In this document: positions 8,372 through 16,970 of the stretch, piece by piece | Position numbering within the stretch: the stretch's first letter is position 1 | Layout: each line of letters starts with the position of its first letter | DNA from: Arthrobacter cryoconiti | GTDB lineage: Bacteria > Actinomycetota > Actinomycetes > Actinomycetales > Micrococcaceae | Length of the DNA: 64,000 nucleotides | NCBI RefSeq assembly: GCF_020905375.1 | Contig: NZ_JAJJBU010000031.1 | Coordinates: 1 to 64,000, forward strand | Direction of reading: 5' to 3' | Notes under the pieces: generated by a model | Told to the model about the DNA's origin: nothing | What the model saw: the letters and a program-made list of their open reading frames with translations, nothing else | Databases searched by the model: none | Position numbers and translations under genes: made by a program

Positions 8372-9853
8372 ATGACCATCACGACCCCCGAGAAGACTAG
8401 TACCACTCCAGTTGTTGCGATCAACGACATTGGTACTGCTGAAGAATTCCTCGCCGCAGTAGACGCAACCATCAAGTACTTCAACGACGGCGACCTCGTT
8501 GAAGGTGTAGTTGTCAAGGTTGACCGCGACGAAGTTCTGCTCGACATCGGTTACAAGACCGAAGGTGTCATCCCCTCCCGTGAACTCTCTATCAAGCATG
8601 ACGTTGATCCCGGAGACGTAGTCTCCGTTGGCGATCAGGTCGAAGCTTTGGTCCTCACGAAGGAAGATAAAGAAGGCCGCCTGATTCTCTCCAAGAAGCG
8701 CGCACAGTACGAGCGCGCCTGGGGCGACATCGAGAAGGTCAAGGAAGAAGACGGTGTCGTTACCGGTACCGTCATCGAGGTGGTCAAGGGTGGTCTTATC
8801 CTCGACATCGGCCTGCGCGGCTTCTTGCCGGCATCGCTGGTCGAGATGCGCCGTGTGCGCGACCTGGCTCCGTACATTGGCCAGCAGATCGAAGCCAAGA
8901 TCATCGAGCTCGACAAGAACCGCAACAACGTGGTCCTGTCCCGCCGTGCCTGGCTCGAGCAGACCCAGTCCGAGGTTCGTTCCACGTTCCTCAACAAGCT
9001 GGAAAAGGGTCAGGTTCGTCCCGGCGTCGTGTCCTCGATCGTCAACTTCGGTGCATTCGTGGACCTTGGCGGCGTAGACGGACTCGTTCACGTTTCCGAG
9101 CTGTCCTGGAAGCACATCGACCACCCCTCCGAGGTTGTCGAAGTTGGCCAGGAAGTCACCGTCGAGGTTCTGGAAGTGGATCTGGACCGCGAGCGTGTAT
9201 CGCTCTCGCTCAAGGCTACGCAGGAAGATCCGTGGCAGACCTTCGCCCGCACCCACGCCCTCGGGCAGGTTGTTCCGGGTAAGGTCACCAAGTTGGTCCC
9301 CTTCGGTGCTTTCGTTCGCGTCGAAGACGGCATCGAAGGCCTCGTTCACATCTCCGAGTTGGCTGTCCGCCACGTAGAGCTGGCCGAGCAGGTTGTCTCC
9401 GTAGGGGATGAGCTGTTCGTCAAGGTCATCGACATCGATCTGGAACGCCGCCGCATCTCGCTCTCCCTCAAGCAGGCTAACGAGGGTGTCGACGTCGACT
9501 CCACCGAGTTCGATCCGGCACTGTACGGAATGGTTGCTGAGTACGACGAAGAGGGCAACTACAAGTACCCGGAGGGCTTCGATTCCGAGTCCAACGAGTG
9601 GCTTGAAGGCTACGAAGCTCAGCGCGCCGTTTGGGAGCAGCAGTACGCTGACGCCCAGGCACGTTGGGAGTCCCACAAAAAGCAGGTAGCACAGCACGCT
9701 GCAGAAGATGCAGCAGCTGACGGCGCAGCTGAGGGTGGCGAGTCGGCAGCGGCCAGCTACTCCTCTGAGCCTGTAGTCGCCGAAGCCGGAGCCGGTACCT
9801 TGGCATCCGATGAGGCACTTGCGGCACTGCGCGAGAAGCTCACCGGAAACTAA
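8372..9853 (+). CDS. rpsA: 30S ribosomal protein S1
   Basis: This gene encodes a 493-residue S1, which binds mRNA on the small ribosomal subunit and helps initiation. Four S1 RNA-binding domains are visible, starting near residues 39, 126, 213 and 298; the last two carry the classic GVVSSIVNFGAFVDLGG and KVTKLVPFGAFVRVEDG blocks. The C-terminal tail after about residue 370 is acidic and Ala/Glu-rich, without further S1 repeats, as in other actinobacteria. The ATG at 8372 is chosen over in-frame upstream codons because it has a CGGAG site ahead of it and begins the conserved N-terminus. Codon usage is strongly biased, as expected for a highly expressed gene. A rho-independent terminator follows. 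Confidence 0.97.
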   Translation: MTITTPEKTSTTPVVAINDIGTAEEFLAAVDATIKYFNDGDLVEGVVVKVDRDEVLLDIGYKTEGVIPSRELSIKHDVDPGDVVSVGDQVEALVLTKEDKEGRLILSKKRAQYERAWGDIEKVKEEDGVVTGTVIEVVKGGLILDIGLRGFLPASLVEMRRVRDLAPYIGQQIEAKIIELDKNRNNVVLSRRAWLEQTQSEVRSTFLNKLEKGQVRPGVVSSIVNFGAFVDLGGVDGLVHVSELSWKHIDHPSEVVEVGQEVTVEVLEVDLDRERVSLSLKATQEDPWQTFARTHALGQVVPGKVTKLVPFGAFVRVEDGIEGLVHISELAVRHVELAEQVVSVGDELFVKVIDIDLERRRISLSLKQANEGVDVDSTEFDPALYGMVAEYDEEGNYKYPEGFDSESNEWLEGYEAQRAVWEQQYADAQARWESHKKQVAQHAAEDAAADGAAEGGESAAASYSSEPVVAEAGAGTLASDEALAALREKLTGN

Positions 9854-9882
9854 TTTCGGTCACTTTCGCACGAGTGTGAATG

Positions 9883-9924
9883 AGAGCGGGTCCCCCACCA
9901 GAAGGTGGGGGGCCCGCTCTTTTT
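9883..9924 (+). terminator. Rho-independent terminator of rpsA
   Basis: A G/C-rich 17-bp stem (arms 9883-9899 and 9904-9920, with a single mismatch) and a four-base loop are followed by five T residues. It begins 30 bases after the rpsA stop codon. Confidence 0.9.
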
Positions 9925-9993
9925 ATCAAGCGCACCACTGACCATTTATGTATGCCGCTGCAGTCCCAGCCATCAAGGAGGAATCCACAGATC

Positions 9994-10359
9994 ATGTCTG
10001 CTGCATCATGGATGAAGGTGACCCGGCCGGTCGACGGCGAAACGGTCGGCTACCTCCAAGCCCTCGCCAAGGACTGGTCCCTTGTCCAACCGCGCAGCCT
10101 GCTTGGTCACGATGTGGGGCCGCCAGCAGAGTTCCTCGAGGCAGAGCAGAGGCTTCTGGAGCGGGGCATATCCGAGCTGGCGGAACGTTGGCAGCTCAAG
10201 GATGCGCAGCCGGATCTGCGTAACGGTGTTGTCATCCTTGAGGTTTCCCCTGATGGCATCGTGGTGGCGCATGCGGACCTAATGAAGGCGATGGTCTTTG
10301 GCCAGCGTGTCACGGTTCCGTGGCCGGACTTGACAGGGGAATTGAGCCGGGACGCCTAG
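9994..10359 (+). CDS. Hypothetical protein after rpsA
   Basis: I do not recognise this 121-residue soluble protein. It starts MSAASWMKVTRPVDGETVGY and has a mixed helix/strand pattern, with several acidic helices in the middle (residues 45-75) and a strand-rich C-terminal half (GVVILEVSPDGIVVAHADL). It has no membrane segment, signal peptide or metal-binding cluster. The ATG at 9994 is supported by a strong AAGGAGGA site 11 bases upstream, so translation is likely. It sits after the rpsA terminator and ends convergently against the YigZ gene with a four-base overlap, so it is probably its own transcript. Position alone does not suggest a function. Confidence 0.75.
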   Translation: MSAASWMKVTRPVDGETVGYLQALAKDWSLVQPRSLLGHDVGPPAEFLEAEQRLLERGISELAERWQLKDAQPDLRNGVVILEVSPDGIVVAHADLMKAMVFGQRVTVPWPDLTGELSRDA

Positions 10360-11117
10360 CCCAGCGGTGGGCTGTCCACCCAGCTAGAGCCAGCAGGCAC
10401 CAAGTTAGCGTGTCCACCCGTTAGGGAAGCCAATCTGTCTGCAACTGCATCTATTACAGCAGCCTGGTCCGCCACAGCAAACCCTATCTTCGTCTCCTGC
10501 GCCCCATAACTATTGCCGGTCATCGAGTAGCCGGCACTGCGCAGTTCGTTCTCGATTCGTCCGGCATCGCCATGCGCAAGAGCCACAGTGAATCGTTGCA
10601 GCCGTTCCCTGCGTACCAAAGAAGCCGACGCCAGCGCCCCGCTGACAGAATCGGAATAGGCCCTTACTAACCCACCGGCTCCCAGAAGCGTCCCACCAAA
10701 ATACCGTACGACGACGGCGCAAACGTCGCTGAGCTTCGCCGTCGGTAGGTGGGTATTGGGGGCTGCCCCATTTTCTTCTCGGGCCGGTGCCTCATATTTG
10801 AGCAGACTCCCGAGCATGGGTACTCCGGCGGTCCCTGCGGGTTCGCCATCGTCATGGGAACGTATGATCTCTCGCTGCGCGCCAAGGACCAACGCGGAGC
10901 AATGATGACGGGCGCCGTAAAACTCGTGCCGCAGTTCAGTCTCTAGGACTCGGGCGCCGGCTTCATCGTCGACGCGCCGGAGCACTGTGATGAAGCGAGA
11001 ACGTTTGATGGATAGTTCACTGCGGTAGTCACGGCCCGCGGCCAGTGTGGTATAGATACTGGCGGCACGGGACGCACCAGAGGCAGCGGTAGCGGGGGAG
11101 TGCGGTGCCTGGCTCAC
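10356..11117 (-). CDS. YigZ/IMPACT family protein
   Basis: This 253-residue protein belongs to the UPF0029/IMPACT family (E. coli YigZ, B. subtilis YvyE). The N-terminal domain holds the family hallmark: SRFITVLRRVDDEAGARVLE followed by HHCSALVLG and the glycine-rich SHDDGEPAGTAGVPML. The motif VVVRYFGGTLLGAGGLVRAYS, at about residues 137-157, is the most diagnostic. The C-terminal part is the smaller DUF1949-like domain. Eukaryotic IMPACT regulates Gcn2; the bacterial role is unsettled. It is divergent from coaE with only 22 bases between the starts. Confidence 0.9.
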   Translation of the reverse strand: MSQAPHSPATAASGASRAASIYTTLAAGRDYRSELSIKRSRFITVLRRVDDEAGARVLETELRHEFYGARHHCSALVLGAQREIIRSHDDGEPAGTAGVPMLGSLLKYEAPAREENGAAPNTHLPTAKLSDVCAVVVRYFGGTLLGAGGLVRAYSDSVSGALASASLVRRERLQRFTVALAHGDAGRIENELRSAGYSMTGNSYGAQETKIGFAVADQAAVIDAVADRLASLTGGHANLVPAGSSWVDSPPLG

Positions 11118-11139
11118 ACTTTCAGTCTAGTGTGGAGGC

Positions 11140-12339
11140 ATGCTTTCGATTGGTCTCACGGGCGGCATAGCGTCCGGCAAGTCTTTGATGTCCCAGCGGT
11201 TCCGTGAGTTAGGGGCTGTGGTGATCGACGCGGATCAGCTTGCCCGTGACGTGGTGGCTCCCGGAACTGCCGGCCTAGCTTCTGTCGCTAAGGAATTCGG
11301 TCCGGGAGTATTGCAAGAGGACGGATCACTGGATCGTCCTGTGCTGGGCGCCTTGGTCTTTGCCGATCAGAGGAAGTTGGCAGCCCTAAACGCAATCGTG
11401 CACCCACTAGTCCGTGCCGCCGCGGCGGTCCTCAAGAGCGCAGCGGAAGCCGACGCCATTGTGGTCCAGGATATCCCTCTGCTGATTGAAACCGGGCAGG
11501 GAGCACACTTTCACCTAGTGGTGGTGGTAGATGCTCCGGTCGAACAACGGATGGCACGGATGGTGGCGAACAGAGGGATGTCCCCGGTGGAAGCAGTGGC
11601 GCGGATGGACGCCCAAGCCACTGATATAGAGCGAAAGGCCGGTGCCGATGTCATCATTGATAACAGCGGCACTCCCGAGTCCGCGTTGGTAGCACTGGAC
11701 GAGCTGTGGAACAGTCGGCTAGCTCCGTTTGCCGCGAATCTGGCCGCGAATAGATGTGCCGTAAGCCAAGGTCCCGCTGTGATTGTGGCGCCAAATCCAG
11801 CTTGGGCGGAGCAGGGGGCGCGGCTGTGTGCCCGGATTATGCTCGCGGCGGGGCAGAACGCTGTGGCAGTGGAGCACATTGGCTCCACCTCTATTGCTGG
11901 GCTTAGCGCAAAGGATGTCATTGATCTGCAACTGTTGGTCCGTGATCTATCAGATGCCGACGCAGTTACGAGCGCGTTGGCCCAAGCCGGCTTTCCACAC
12001 CGGAGCGGGCAATGGTGGGATAACGGGCATGACTTTGCTGGCGGTTCGGTAGCGCAGAGATGGGAAAAGCGCTTTCACAACGCAGCAGATCCGGGGCGCC
12101 CTGTAAACCTTCACGTCCGCGTGGCTGGATCTCCGGGAGCGGTTCTGGCGCTCGAGTTTAGAAACTGGCTCCGAGCGGATTCAATAGCGCGTAAAGACTA
12201 CGAGAGTCTTAAGCGTCGTGTGGCTACAGAGCATTGCGCCGACGCTGACACCGCGGGTTATGCACAGGCCAAAGAAGGCTACTTCGCAACGGCCGTGCCG
12301 AAGTTGTTGGAATGGCTACGCCAAACCGGACAGGCGTGA
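11140..12339 (+). CDS. coaE: Dephospho-CoA kinase fused to GrpB/UPF0157 domain
   Basis: This 399-residue protein has two parts. Residues 1-200 are dephospho-CoA kinase, the last step of coenzyme A synthesis, with the P-loop GGIASGKS at 8-15, the substrate-binding DADQLARDVV and the lid-region PLLIETG. Residues about 210-398 are a GrpB/UPF0157 domain, related to nucleotidyltransferases, with VEHIGSTSIAGLSAKDVIDLQLLV and PVNLHVR. The same fusion exists in mycobacteria (Rv1631). The role of the second domain is unclear, though it has been proposed to help folding or regulate the kinase. The start lies 22 bases from the divergent yigZ-like gene. A stem-loop follows the stop. Confidence 0.95.
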   Translation: MLSIGLTGGIASGKSLMSQRFRELGAVVIDADQLARDVVAPGTAGLASVAKEFGPGVLQEDGSLDRPVLGALVFADQRKLAALNAIVHPLVRAAAAVLKSAAEADAIVVQDIPLLIETGQGAHFHLVVVVDAPVEQRMARMVANRGMSPVEAVARMDAQATDIERKAGADVIIDNSGTPESALVALDELWNSRLAPFAANLAANRCAVSQGPAVIVAPNPAWAEQGARLCARIMLAAGQNAVAVEHIGSTSIAGLSAKDVIDLQLLVRDLSDADAVTSALAQAGFPHRSGQWWDNGHDFAGGSVAQRWEKRFHNAADPGRPVNLHVRVAGSPGAVLALEFRNWLRADSIARKDYESLKRRVATEHCADADTAGYAQAKEGYFATAVPKLLEWLRQTGQA

Positions 12340-12360
12340 GTGTCGTAAAAACACGAGGTT

Positions 12361-12401
12361 AAACAGGAAGCGGCCCGCGGAAGGCGGGCCGTTTCCTGTT
12401 T
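12361..12401. terminator. Bidirectional terminator between coaE and DUF4190 gene
   Basis: An 18-bp stem with a single G-U-type wobble (arms 12361-12378 and 12384-12401) and a five-base loop lies between two convergent genes. A-rich and T-rich outer ends give a short U tract in both directions. Confidence 0.8.
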
Positions 12402-12409
12402 GGAACCAG

Positions 12410-12832
12410 TTACTTAATTCCTGCGCAGGAGATCAGCTGTCCGTTGATTACAACAGTGGGATCGCCATTGCTGCACGCGTCCACTAACTGTTGCGCTGCC
12501 TCTACACCGAGCATAATGCCTACGATGATGAGAACGATTGTGACCACTATGGCCAGGATGCTGATAATGATTGCCCAGAAAGCGAGCTTGTTATTGAATC
12601 CTGCCTTCTTGGACTTCACTTTGGCTACAATGCCCAGGATCAAGCCCACGAGGCCTAATCCGACGAACGGTAGGATGATGGCGATGATCGCCATCGTCTT
12701 GCCGGGGTCTACGTTAGGGGCGCCGTAGGGGGCAGGCTGCTGCGCGTAAGGCGCGCCCTGCTGCGCGTAAGGCGCAGGGGCCGCCGCTGGATCTTTTTGC
12801 CCATAGGGGTTCTCGGTACCGCTTGATGTCAT
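12410..12832 (-). CDS. DUF4190-type small membrane protein with Pro/Gln/Tyr-rich head
   Basis: This 140-residue protein has a hydrophilic N-terminus made of near repeats of APYAQQ and APYG (residues about 16-42), followed by two hydrophobic helices at about 48-72 and 84-112 and a short C-terminal tail with two cysteines that may lie outside. This is the usual layout of actinobacterial DUF4190 proteins, whose function is unknown. The ATG at 12832 is chosen because a GGAGG site lies a few bases upstream; the longer frame would add a non-conserved head. It is convergent with coaE and divergent from uvrB. Confidence 0.82.
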   Translation of the reverse strand: MTSSGTENPYGQKDPAAAPAPYAQQGAPYAQQPAPYGAPNVDPGKTMAIIAIILPFVGLGLVGLILGIVAKVKSKKAGFNNKLAFWAIIISILAIVVTIVLIIVGIMLGVEAAQQLVDACSNGDPTVVINGQLISCAGIK

Positions 12833-13025
12833 GTTTTCCTCCAGAGTTGCATGTGATGATGCAATCCATCCTTGCACGGGAGTGCAGACTGCGTGGGGAA
12901 ATCCGATGGGAAGTTCTACCCATCCTGGACACACGTTCCTTGGCCGCGTTTCATTTCACGGAATATGCTTGGTCCACTGCATGGCACTGTGTGCTGCCGT
13001 CCTGAGGGGGGGTAGCGTTATCCGT

Positions 13026-15101
13026 ATGAGCCTTGCCCAAGAAATACATCGTGTTGTTGCCCCTTTTGAGGTCATTAGTGACTTTCAGCCAGCAGGAGAT
13101 CAGCCTGCGGCCATCAAGGAACTGACCGAGCGCATCAACAACGGAGAAAAGGATGTCGTGCTCTTGGGGGCGACCGGAACAGGTAAGTCCGCTACGGCTG
13201 CCTGGCTGATCGAACAGGTTCAGCGACCCACTTTGGTTATGGTGCAAAACAAGACCCTTGCAGCGCAGCTAGCCAATGAATTTCGGGAGTTGTTGCCGAA
13301 CAACGCCGTTGAATACTTTGTTTCCTATTATGACTACTACCAGCCGGAAGCGTACGTACCGCAGTCGGATACGTTTATCGAAAAAGACTCCTCCGTCAAT
13401 GAAGAAGTGGAACGGCTGCGGCACTCCGCCACTAATGCCCTCTTGACACGACGCGACGTTATTGTGGTGGCCACGGTTTCCTGCATCTATGGTTTAGGAA
13501 CGCCGGAAGAGTACGTGGCAGGCATGGTGACACTGACTCGTGGCGCCACGATGAACCGGGATGACTTGCTGCGCAAGTTCGTTTCCATGCAATATGCGCG
13601 CAATGACATTGACTTTCACCGGGGGACTTTTCGCGTGCGCGGGGACACCGTGGAAATTATTCCTATGTACGAGGAACAGGCCCTGCGCATTGAATTCTTC
13701 GGCGACGAAATTGAAAACATTTACACCCTGCACCCACTGACCGGACAGGTCATTCGGGAAGAAACGGAAATGTATGTGTTCCCCGCGTCTCACTATGTAG
13801 CAGGGCCGGACCGAATGGCCCGTGCCACGAAGCAGATTGAGGACGAGTTGGCTGCGCGCACCAAGGAGCTGGAAAGCCAGAACAAGTTGCTGGAGGCCCA
13901 ACGGCTGCGAATGCGCACCACCTATGATCTTGAAATGATGGAGCAGATGGGGTTCTGCAACGGAATAGAAAACTATTCCCGGCACATTGACGGCCGTGGA
14001 CCCGGTACTGCCCCGCACTGCTTGCTGGACTACTTCCCCGATGACTTTCTGCTGGTCATCGACGAATCGCACGTCACCGTTCCGCAGATCGGGGCCATGT
14101 ACGAAGGCGATATGTCTCGTAAACGGACTCTGGTTGATCATGGTTTCCGTCTGCCGTCGGCCATGGATAACCGGCCATTGAAGTGGGATGAGTTCCTCGA
14201 ACGGGTAGGACAAACCGTCTACATGTCCGCGACCCCCGGAAAATATGAGTTGGGCAAGGCTGATGGCACTGTTCAGCAGATCATCAGGCCCACAGGTTTG
14301 GTGGACCCGGCCATCATCGTAAAGCCCTCCAAAGATCAAATCAATGATCTTCTTTCAGAGATTCGCACCAGGACTGCCAAGAATGAACGAGTGCTGGTGA
14401 CCACCCTGACTAAGCGGATGGCTGAGGACCTTACAGACTACTTGCTTGGCAACGGGATCAAGGTCCAGTACCTGCACTCGGACGTAGATACTCTGCGTCG
14501 AGTGGAACTGCTGCGAGAACTGCGTATGGGTGTCTTTGACGTCCTGGTGGGTATCAACCTTTTGAGGGAGGGTCTAGACCTTCCCGAGGTTTCGCTGGTG
14601 AGTATTCTCGATGCAGACAAGGAAGGCTTCTTGCGTTCAGCGACGTCCTTGATCCAGACGATTGGTCGTGCAGCACGTAACGTCTCCGGCGAAGTACATA
14701 TGTATGCGGACAGAATTACAGACTCCATGCAGTTCGCCATCGACGAAACAAACCGACGACGCGCTATCCAAGTTGCCTACAACACTGAACGCGGCTTGGA
14801 TCCTCAGCCATTGCGTAAAAAGATCGCTGACATCACTGATCAGCTGGCCCGTGAAGACGCTGACACTGCGGCGTTGCTCCAAGAAGCCCGGACGAAGTCG
14901 GAGAAGAAGAAGTCGGCGATTCGGGTGGGCGGACTTGCTTCCCGGCCAGCAGCAGATTTGGTAGGGCTGATCGAGGAGCTCACTGCGCAGATGCATGGGG
15001 CTGCCGCCGAGCTGCATTTTGAATTAGCGGCCAGGCTCCGCGACGAAGTGGGAGATCTGAAGAAAGAGCTACGGCAAATGCGTGAGGCTGGACACGCGTA
15101 G
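13026..15101 (+). CDS. uvrB: UvrABC system protein B (excision repair helicase)
   Basis: This 691-residue protein is the damage-verifying helicase of nucleotide excision repair. The Walker A motif GATGTGKS is at about residues 48-55. The beta-hairpin that probes the damaged strand is marked by [13 protein letters not shown] near residue 100. Helicase motifs follow: [20 protein letters not shown] and QTIGRAARN. The C-terminal UVR motif (about residues 645-680, ending near [20 protein letters not shown]) contacts UvrC. The ATG at 13026 is preceded by a purine-rich GAGGGGGG tract; the longer upstream frame overlaps the start of the opposite gene and is not coding. No LexA box was seen upstream, unlike uvrA. 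Confidence 0.97.
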   Translation: MSLAQEIHRVVAPFEVISDFQPAGDQPAAIKELTERINNGEKDVVLLGATGTGKSATAAWLIEQVQRPTLVMVQNKTLAAQLANEFRELLPNNAVEYFVSYYDYYQPEAYVPQSDTFIEKDSSVNEEVERLRHSATNALLTRRDVIVVATVSCIYGLGTPEEYVAGMVTLTRGATMNRDDLLRKFVSMQYARNDIDFHRGTFRVRGDTVEIIPMYEEQALRIEFFGDEIENIYTLHPLTGQVIREETEMYVFPASHYVAGPDRMARATKQIEDELAARTKELESQNKLLEAQRLRMRTTYDLEMMEQMGFCNGIENYSRHIDGRGPGTAPHCLLDYFPDDFLLVIDESHVTVPQIGAMYEGDMSRKRTLVDHGFRLPSAMDNRPLKWDEFLERVGQTVYMSATPGKYELGKADGTVQQIIRPTGLVDPAIIVKPSKDQINDLLSEIRTRTAKNERVLVTTLTKRMAEDLTDYLLGNGIKVQYLHSDVDTLRRVELLRELRMGVFDVLVGINLLREGLDLPEVSLVSILDADKEGFLRSATSLIQTIGRAARNVSGEVHMYADRITDSMQFAIDETNRRRAIQVAYNTERGLDPQPLRKKIADITDQLAREDADTAALLQEARTKSEKKKSAIRVGGLASRPAADLVGLIEELTAQMHGAAAELHFELAARLRDEVGDLKKELRQMREAGHA

Positions 15102-15106
15102 GAGGA

Positions 15107-15163
15107 CCCTAAAGTAACCGAGCGTTGGGTGGAAGTGCCCCTAAAGTAACCGAGCGTTGGGTG
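15107..15163. repeat. 25-bp direct repeat carrying the hydrolase 3' end
   Basis: The same 25 bases, beginning CCCTAAAGTAACCGAGCG, occur at 15107-15131 and again at 15139-15163, with a 32-base period. On the minus strand each copy encodes the last residues (PNARLL) and TAG stop of the S33 peptidase gene, so the tail of that gene is duplicated in the 39-base gap after uvrB. Confidence 0.9.
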
Positions 15164-16436
15164 AGCGGACCAACTCCAGCAGGCGGGCAAAGATGCCCTC
15201 CCCGTCGTCGGCGATCCCGTCATGGTGGAAGTCGGCACTTTCCCACACATGTAGGCCCTTGACAGCGGCAGCTGTCGCGACGGCGATGTCCCTGTCGACA
15301 AAGATGTCTTCCGAGTACACGGCTGCGGCCACCGGAACCGTATTGCGGCTCAGCGCAGACAAATCGTACAGATTTCCCCAACCCTCCGTACGGGTAGCCA
15401 GTAACTGCGCTACCTCTGCCAGCGGTACCAGCGCTGGATCCTGCTCGAAGTACCACGGGTACACGGCTTCGCCCGTTAGCAGGGGTTCATTAGCATCGGG
15501 GTGAAACTGGGGGTGCTTGGCCAAGACTCGAGCCGCGGCCCAGTTACTCGCCTTACCCTGAACGTAGATGGACTCGTGCATGAGTGCATAGAGTGGATTC
15601 GCGCCCCGGGTGACCTGAGCCCAGACCTGGGCGAGGAAGCCATCAGAGAGGCGATCGCCGTCGGGCGTGGGAACAAACGCATCCTCAAAGAGGAAGTGCA
15701 ACGCGTCGATCCGGGTGTTCCCACCAAGGTAGTTTCCCAGCATCTGCACGCGTTCGGGGGTGAGGCGTTCACCCGAGGGCAGAAACTCTGGAACGGCTAC
15801 GACGTGAGAGATGATTTTGGTGAAAACGGCCCTGTCTTGGGGATAGCGCGCAAAGTACTCGGCGTTCCGGTCCAGAAGCCTGGCGAAGGTAGCTTCATAG
15901 ACTTGTTCTGGCGGTCCGCTAAGGGGTCCCAGACCACCCGTGATGAGCGCCTCTTTCAGACCCTCTGGAGCAAAGGAAAGATAGGTCAAGGCGCAGAATC
16001 CGCCATAACTCTGGCCGAAGATGGTCCAAGGTGCAGAGCCAAGCTCATTCCTGATGAGCTCGGCATCGGCCACAATGTCCGTGGCGCGGAAATGGGAAAG
16101 GTAATCAGCTTGGGCGCGCGGATCTCCGATGAGCGGCAGTGTTTGCCGGTTGGCAGGAGTGGAAAGACCCGTCCCGCGTTGGTCAAGCATGAGGACGCGA
16201 AAGCTCTTACAAGCCTCCGCCAGCCAGCCATTGAGACCCAGGGGCCGGTTGCCGCGCCCGCCCGGACCACCTTGGAGGAACAACAGCCAGGGTAGCTGCT
16301 CCTTCTCTAAGGCGGGATCAAAGAGTTCCCGCGCAAAGACCTCGATTGTAGCTCCGCTGGGCTCCGCGTGGTTCAGCGGTACAGTGAAACGGTGGTCGCG
16401 CATGGCTACGCCACGGACAGTGTATTTTGCGCTCAT
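15141..16436 (-). CDS. Proline iminopeptidase-like alpha/beta hydrolase (S33)
   Basis: This 431-residue enzyme resembles actinobacterial prolyl aminopeptidases, which release N-terminal proline from peptides. The oxyanion-hole motif LQGGPGGRG is near residue 55. The nucleophile is Ser in FGQSYGG (about 167). The probable acid and base are Asp in YSEDIFVD and His in the C-terminal FHHDGIADDGE. No signal peptide is seen, so it should be cytoplasmic. The start overlaps the stop of the GNAT gene by four bases (ATGA), which points to co-translation. It is the last gene of a minus-strand group with the helicase. A 25-base duplication of its 3' end lies just beyond the stop. Confidence 0.9.
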   Translation of the reverse strand: MSAKYTVRGVAMRDHRFTVPLNHAEPSGATIEVFARELFDPALEKEQLPWLLFLQGGPGGRGNRPLGLNGWLAEACKSFRVLMLDQRGTGLSTPANRQTLPLIGDPRAQADYLSHFRATDIVADAELIRNELGSAPWTIFGQSYGGFCALTYLSFAPEGLKEALITGGLGPLSGPPEQVYEATFARLLDRNAEYFARYPQDRAVFTKIISHVVAVPEFLPSGERLTPERVQMLGNYLGGNTRIDALHFLFEDAFVPTPDGDRLSDGFLAQVWAQVTRGANPLYALMHESIYVQGKASNWAAARVLAKHPQFHPDANEPLLTGEAVYPWYFEQDPALVPLAEVAQLLATRTEGWGNLYDLSALSRNTVPVAAAVYSEDIFVDRDIAVATAAAVKGLHVWESADFHHDGIADDGEGIFARLLELVRSPNARLL

Positions 16437-16936
16437 GCGTTGACACCCACGGAAGTTGCCCCGAAGCTGCCCAGCCCCGCTCCGTCAAGACGGAAGACGT
16501 GCCAGCCGTCCATGGGCGCGGCCCCGATGGACTTATAAAAGTTGATTGATGGTTCGTTCCAGTCCAATACGCTCCATTCAACGCGGGCGTAGCCACGTTC
16601 AACGGCTATCTGCGCCAGGGCGCGCAGCAGCGCCTTTCCGTAACCACCGCCACGGACCTGCGGACGTACATAAAGATCCTCGAGGTAGATGCCCATGGTG
16701 CCCTCCCACGTGGAATAGTTCAAGAACCACAGGGCGAAACCGATGATGGGCTCTCCGGCGGTAGGGTTATCAACCACGTGAGCATAGATGCCGGGATTCT
16801 CGCCAAACAGGTTCTCGTGGAGCATCTCCACCGTGTTCTTAACGGCATCTGGTTCTTTTTCATAAACGGCGAGATCATGGATCATGGCCAGGATCGCGGG
16901 AACGTCAGAGGGCACAGCGGTGCGGATCAAATTCAT
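16433..16936 (-). CDS. GNAT acetyltransferase, diamine/polyamine type
   Basis: This 167-residue protein has the GNAT fold. The acetyl-CoA motif LYVRPQVRGGGYGKALLRAL is at about residues 86-105, and the conserved ending WNEPSINFYKSIGA is seen as in spermidine/spermine N1-acetyltransferase relatives. The N-terminus (MNLIRTAVPSDVPAILAMIHDLA) is typical. The ATG at 16936 is chosen over longer in-frame starts because upstream sequence overlaps the helicase gene. The helicase ends 34 bases upstream and the peptidase start overlaps by four bases, so all three may form one operon. The actual amine substrate is not known. Confidence 0.88.
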   Translation of the reverse strand: MNLIRTAVPSDVPAILAMIHDLAVYEKEPDAVKNTVEMLHENLFGENPGIYAHVVDNPTAGEPIIGFALWFLNYSTWEGTMGIYLEDLYVRPQVRGGGYGKALLRALAQIAVERGYARVEWSVLDWNEPSINFYKSIGAAPMDGWHVFRLDGAGLGSFGATSVGVNA

Positions 16937-16970
16937 GCTTCGAGCATATCTGGTGCACCACTGTCCGCGT

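Noticed and set aside
8255-9697. 480-codon minus-strand frame opposite rpsA
   Set aside because: It is a shadow of the strongly codon-biased rpsA gene. The translation mirrors rpsA codon bias and has no known domain.
13494-14339. 281-codon minus-strand frame opposite uvrB
   Set aside because: It lies wholly within uvrB, has no start signal, and shows no domain.
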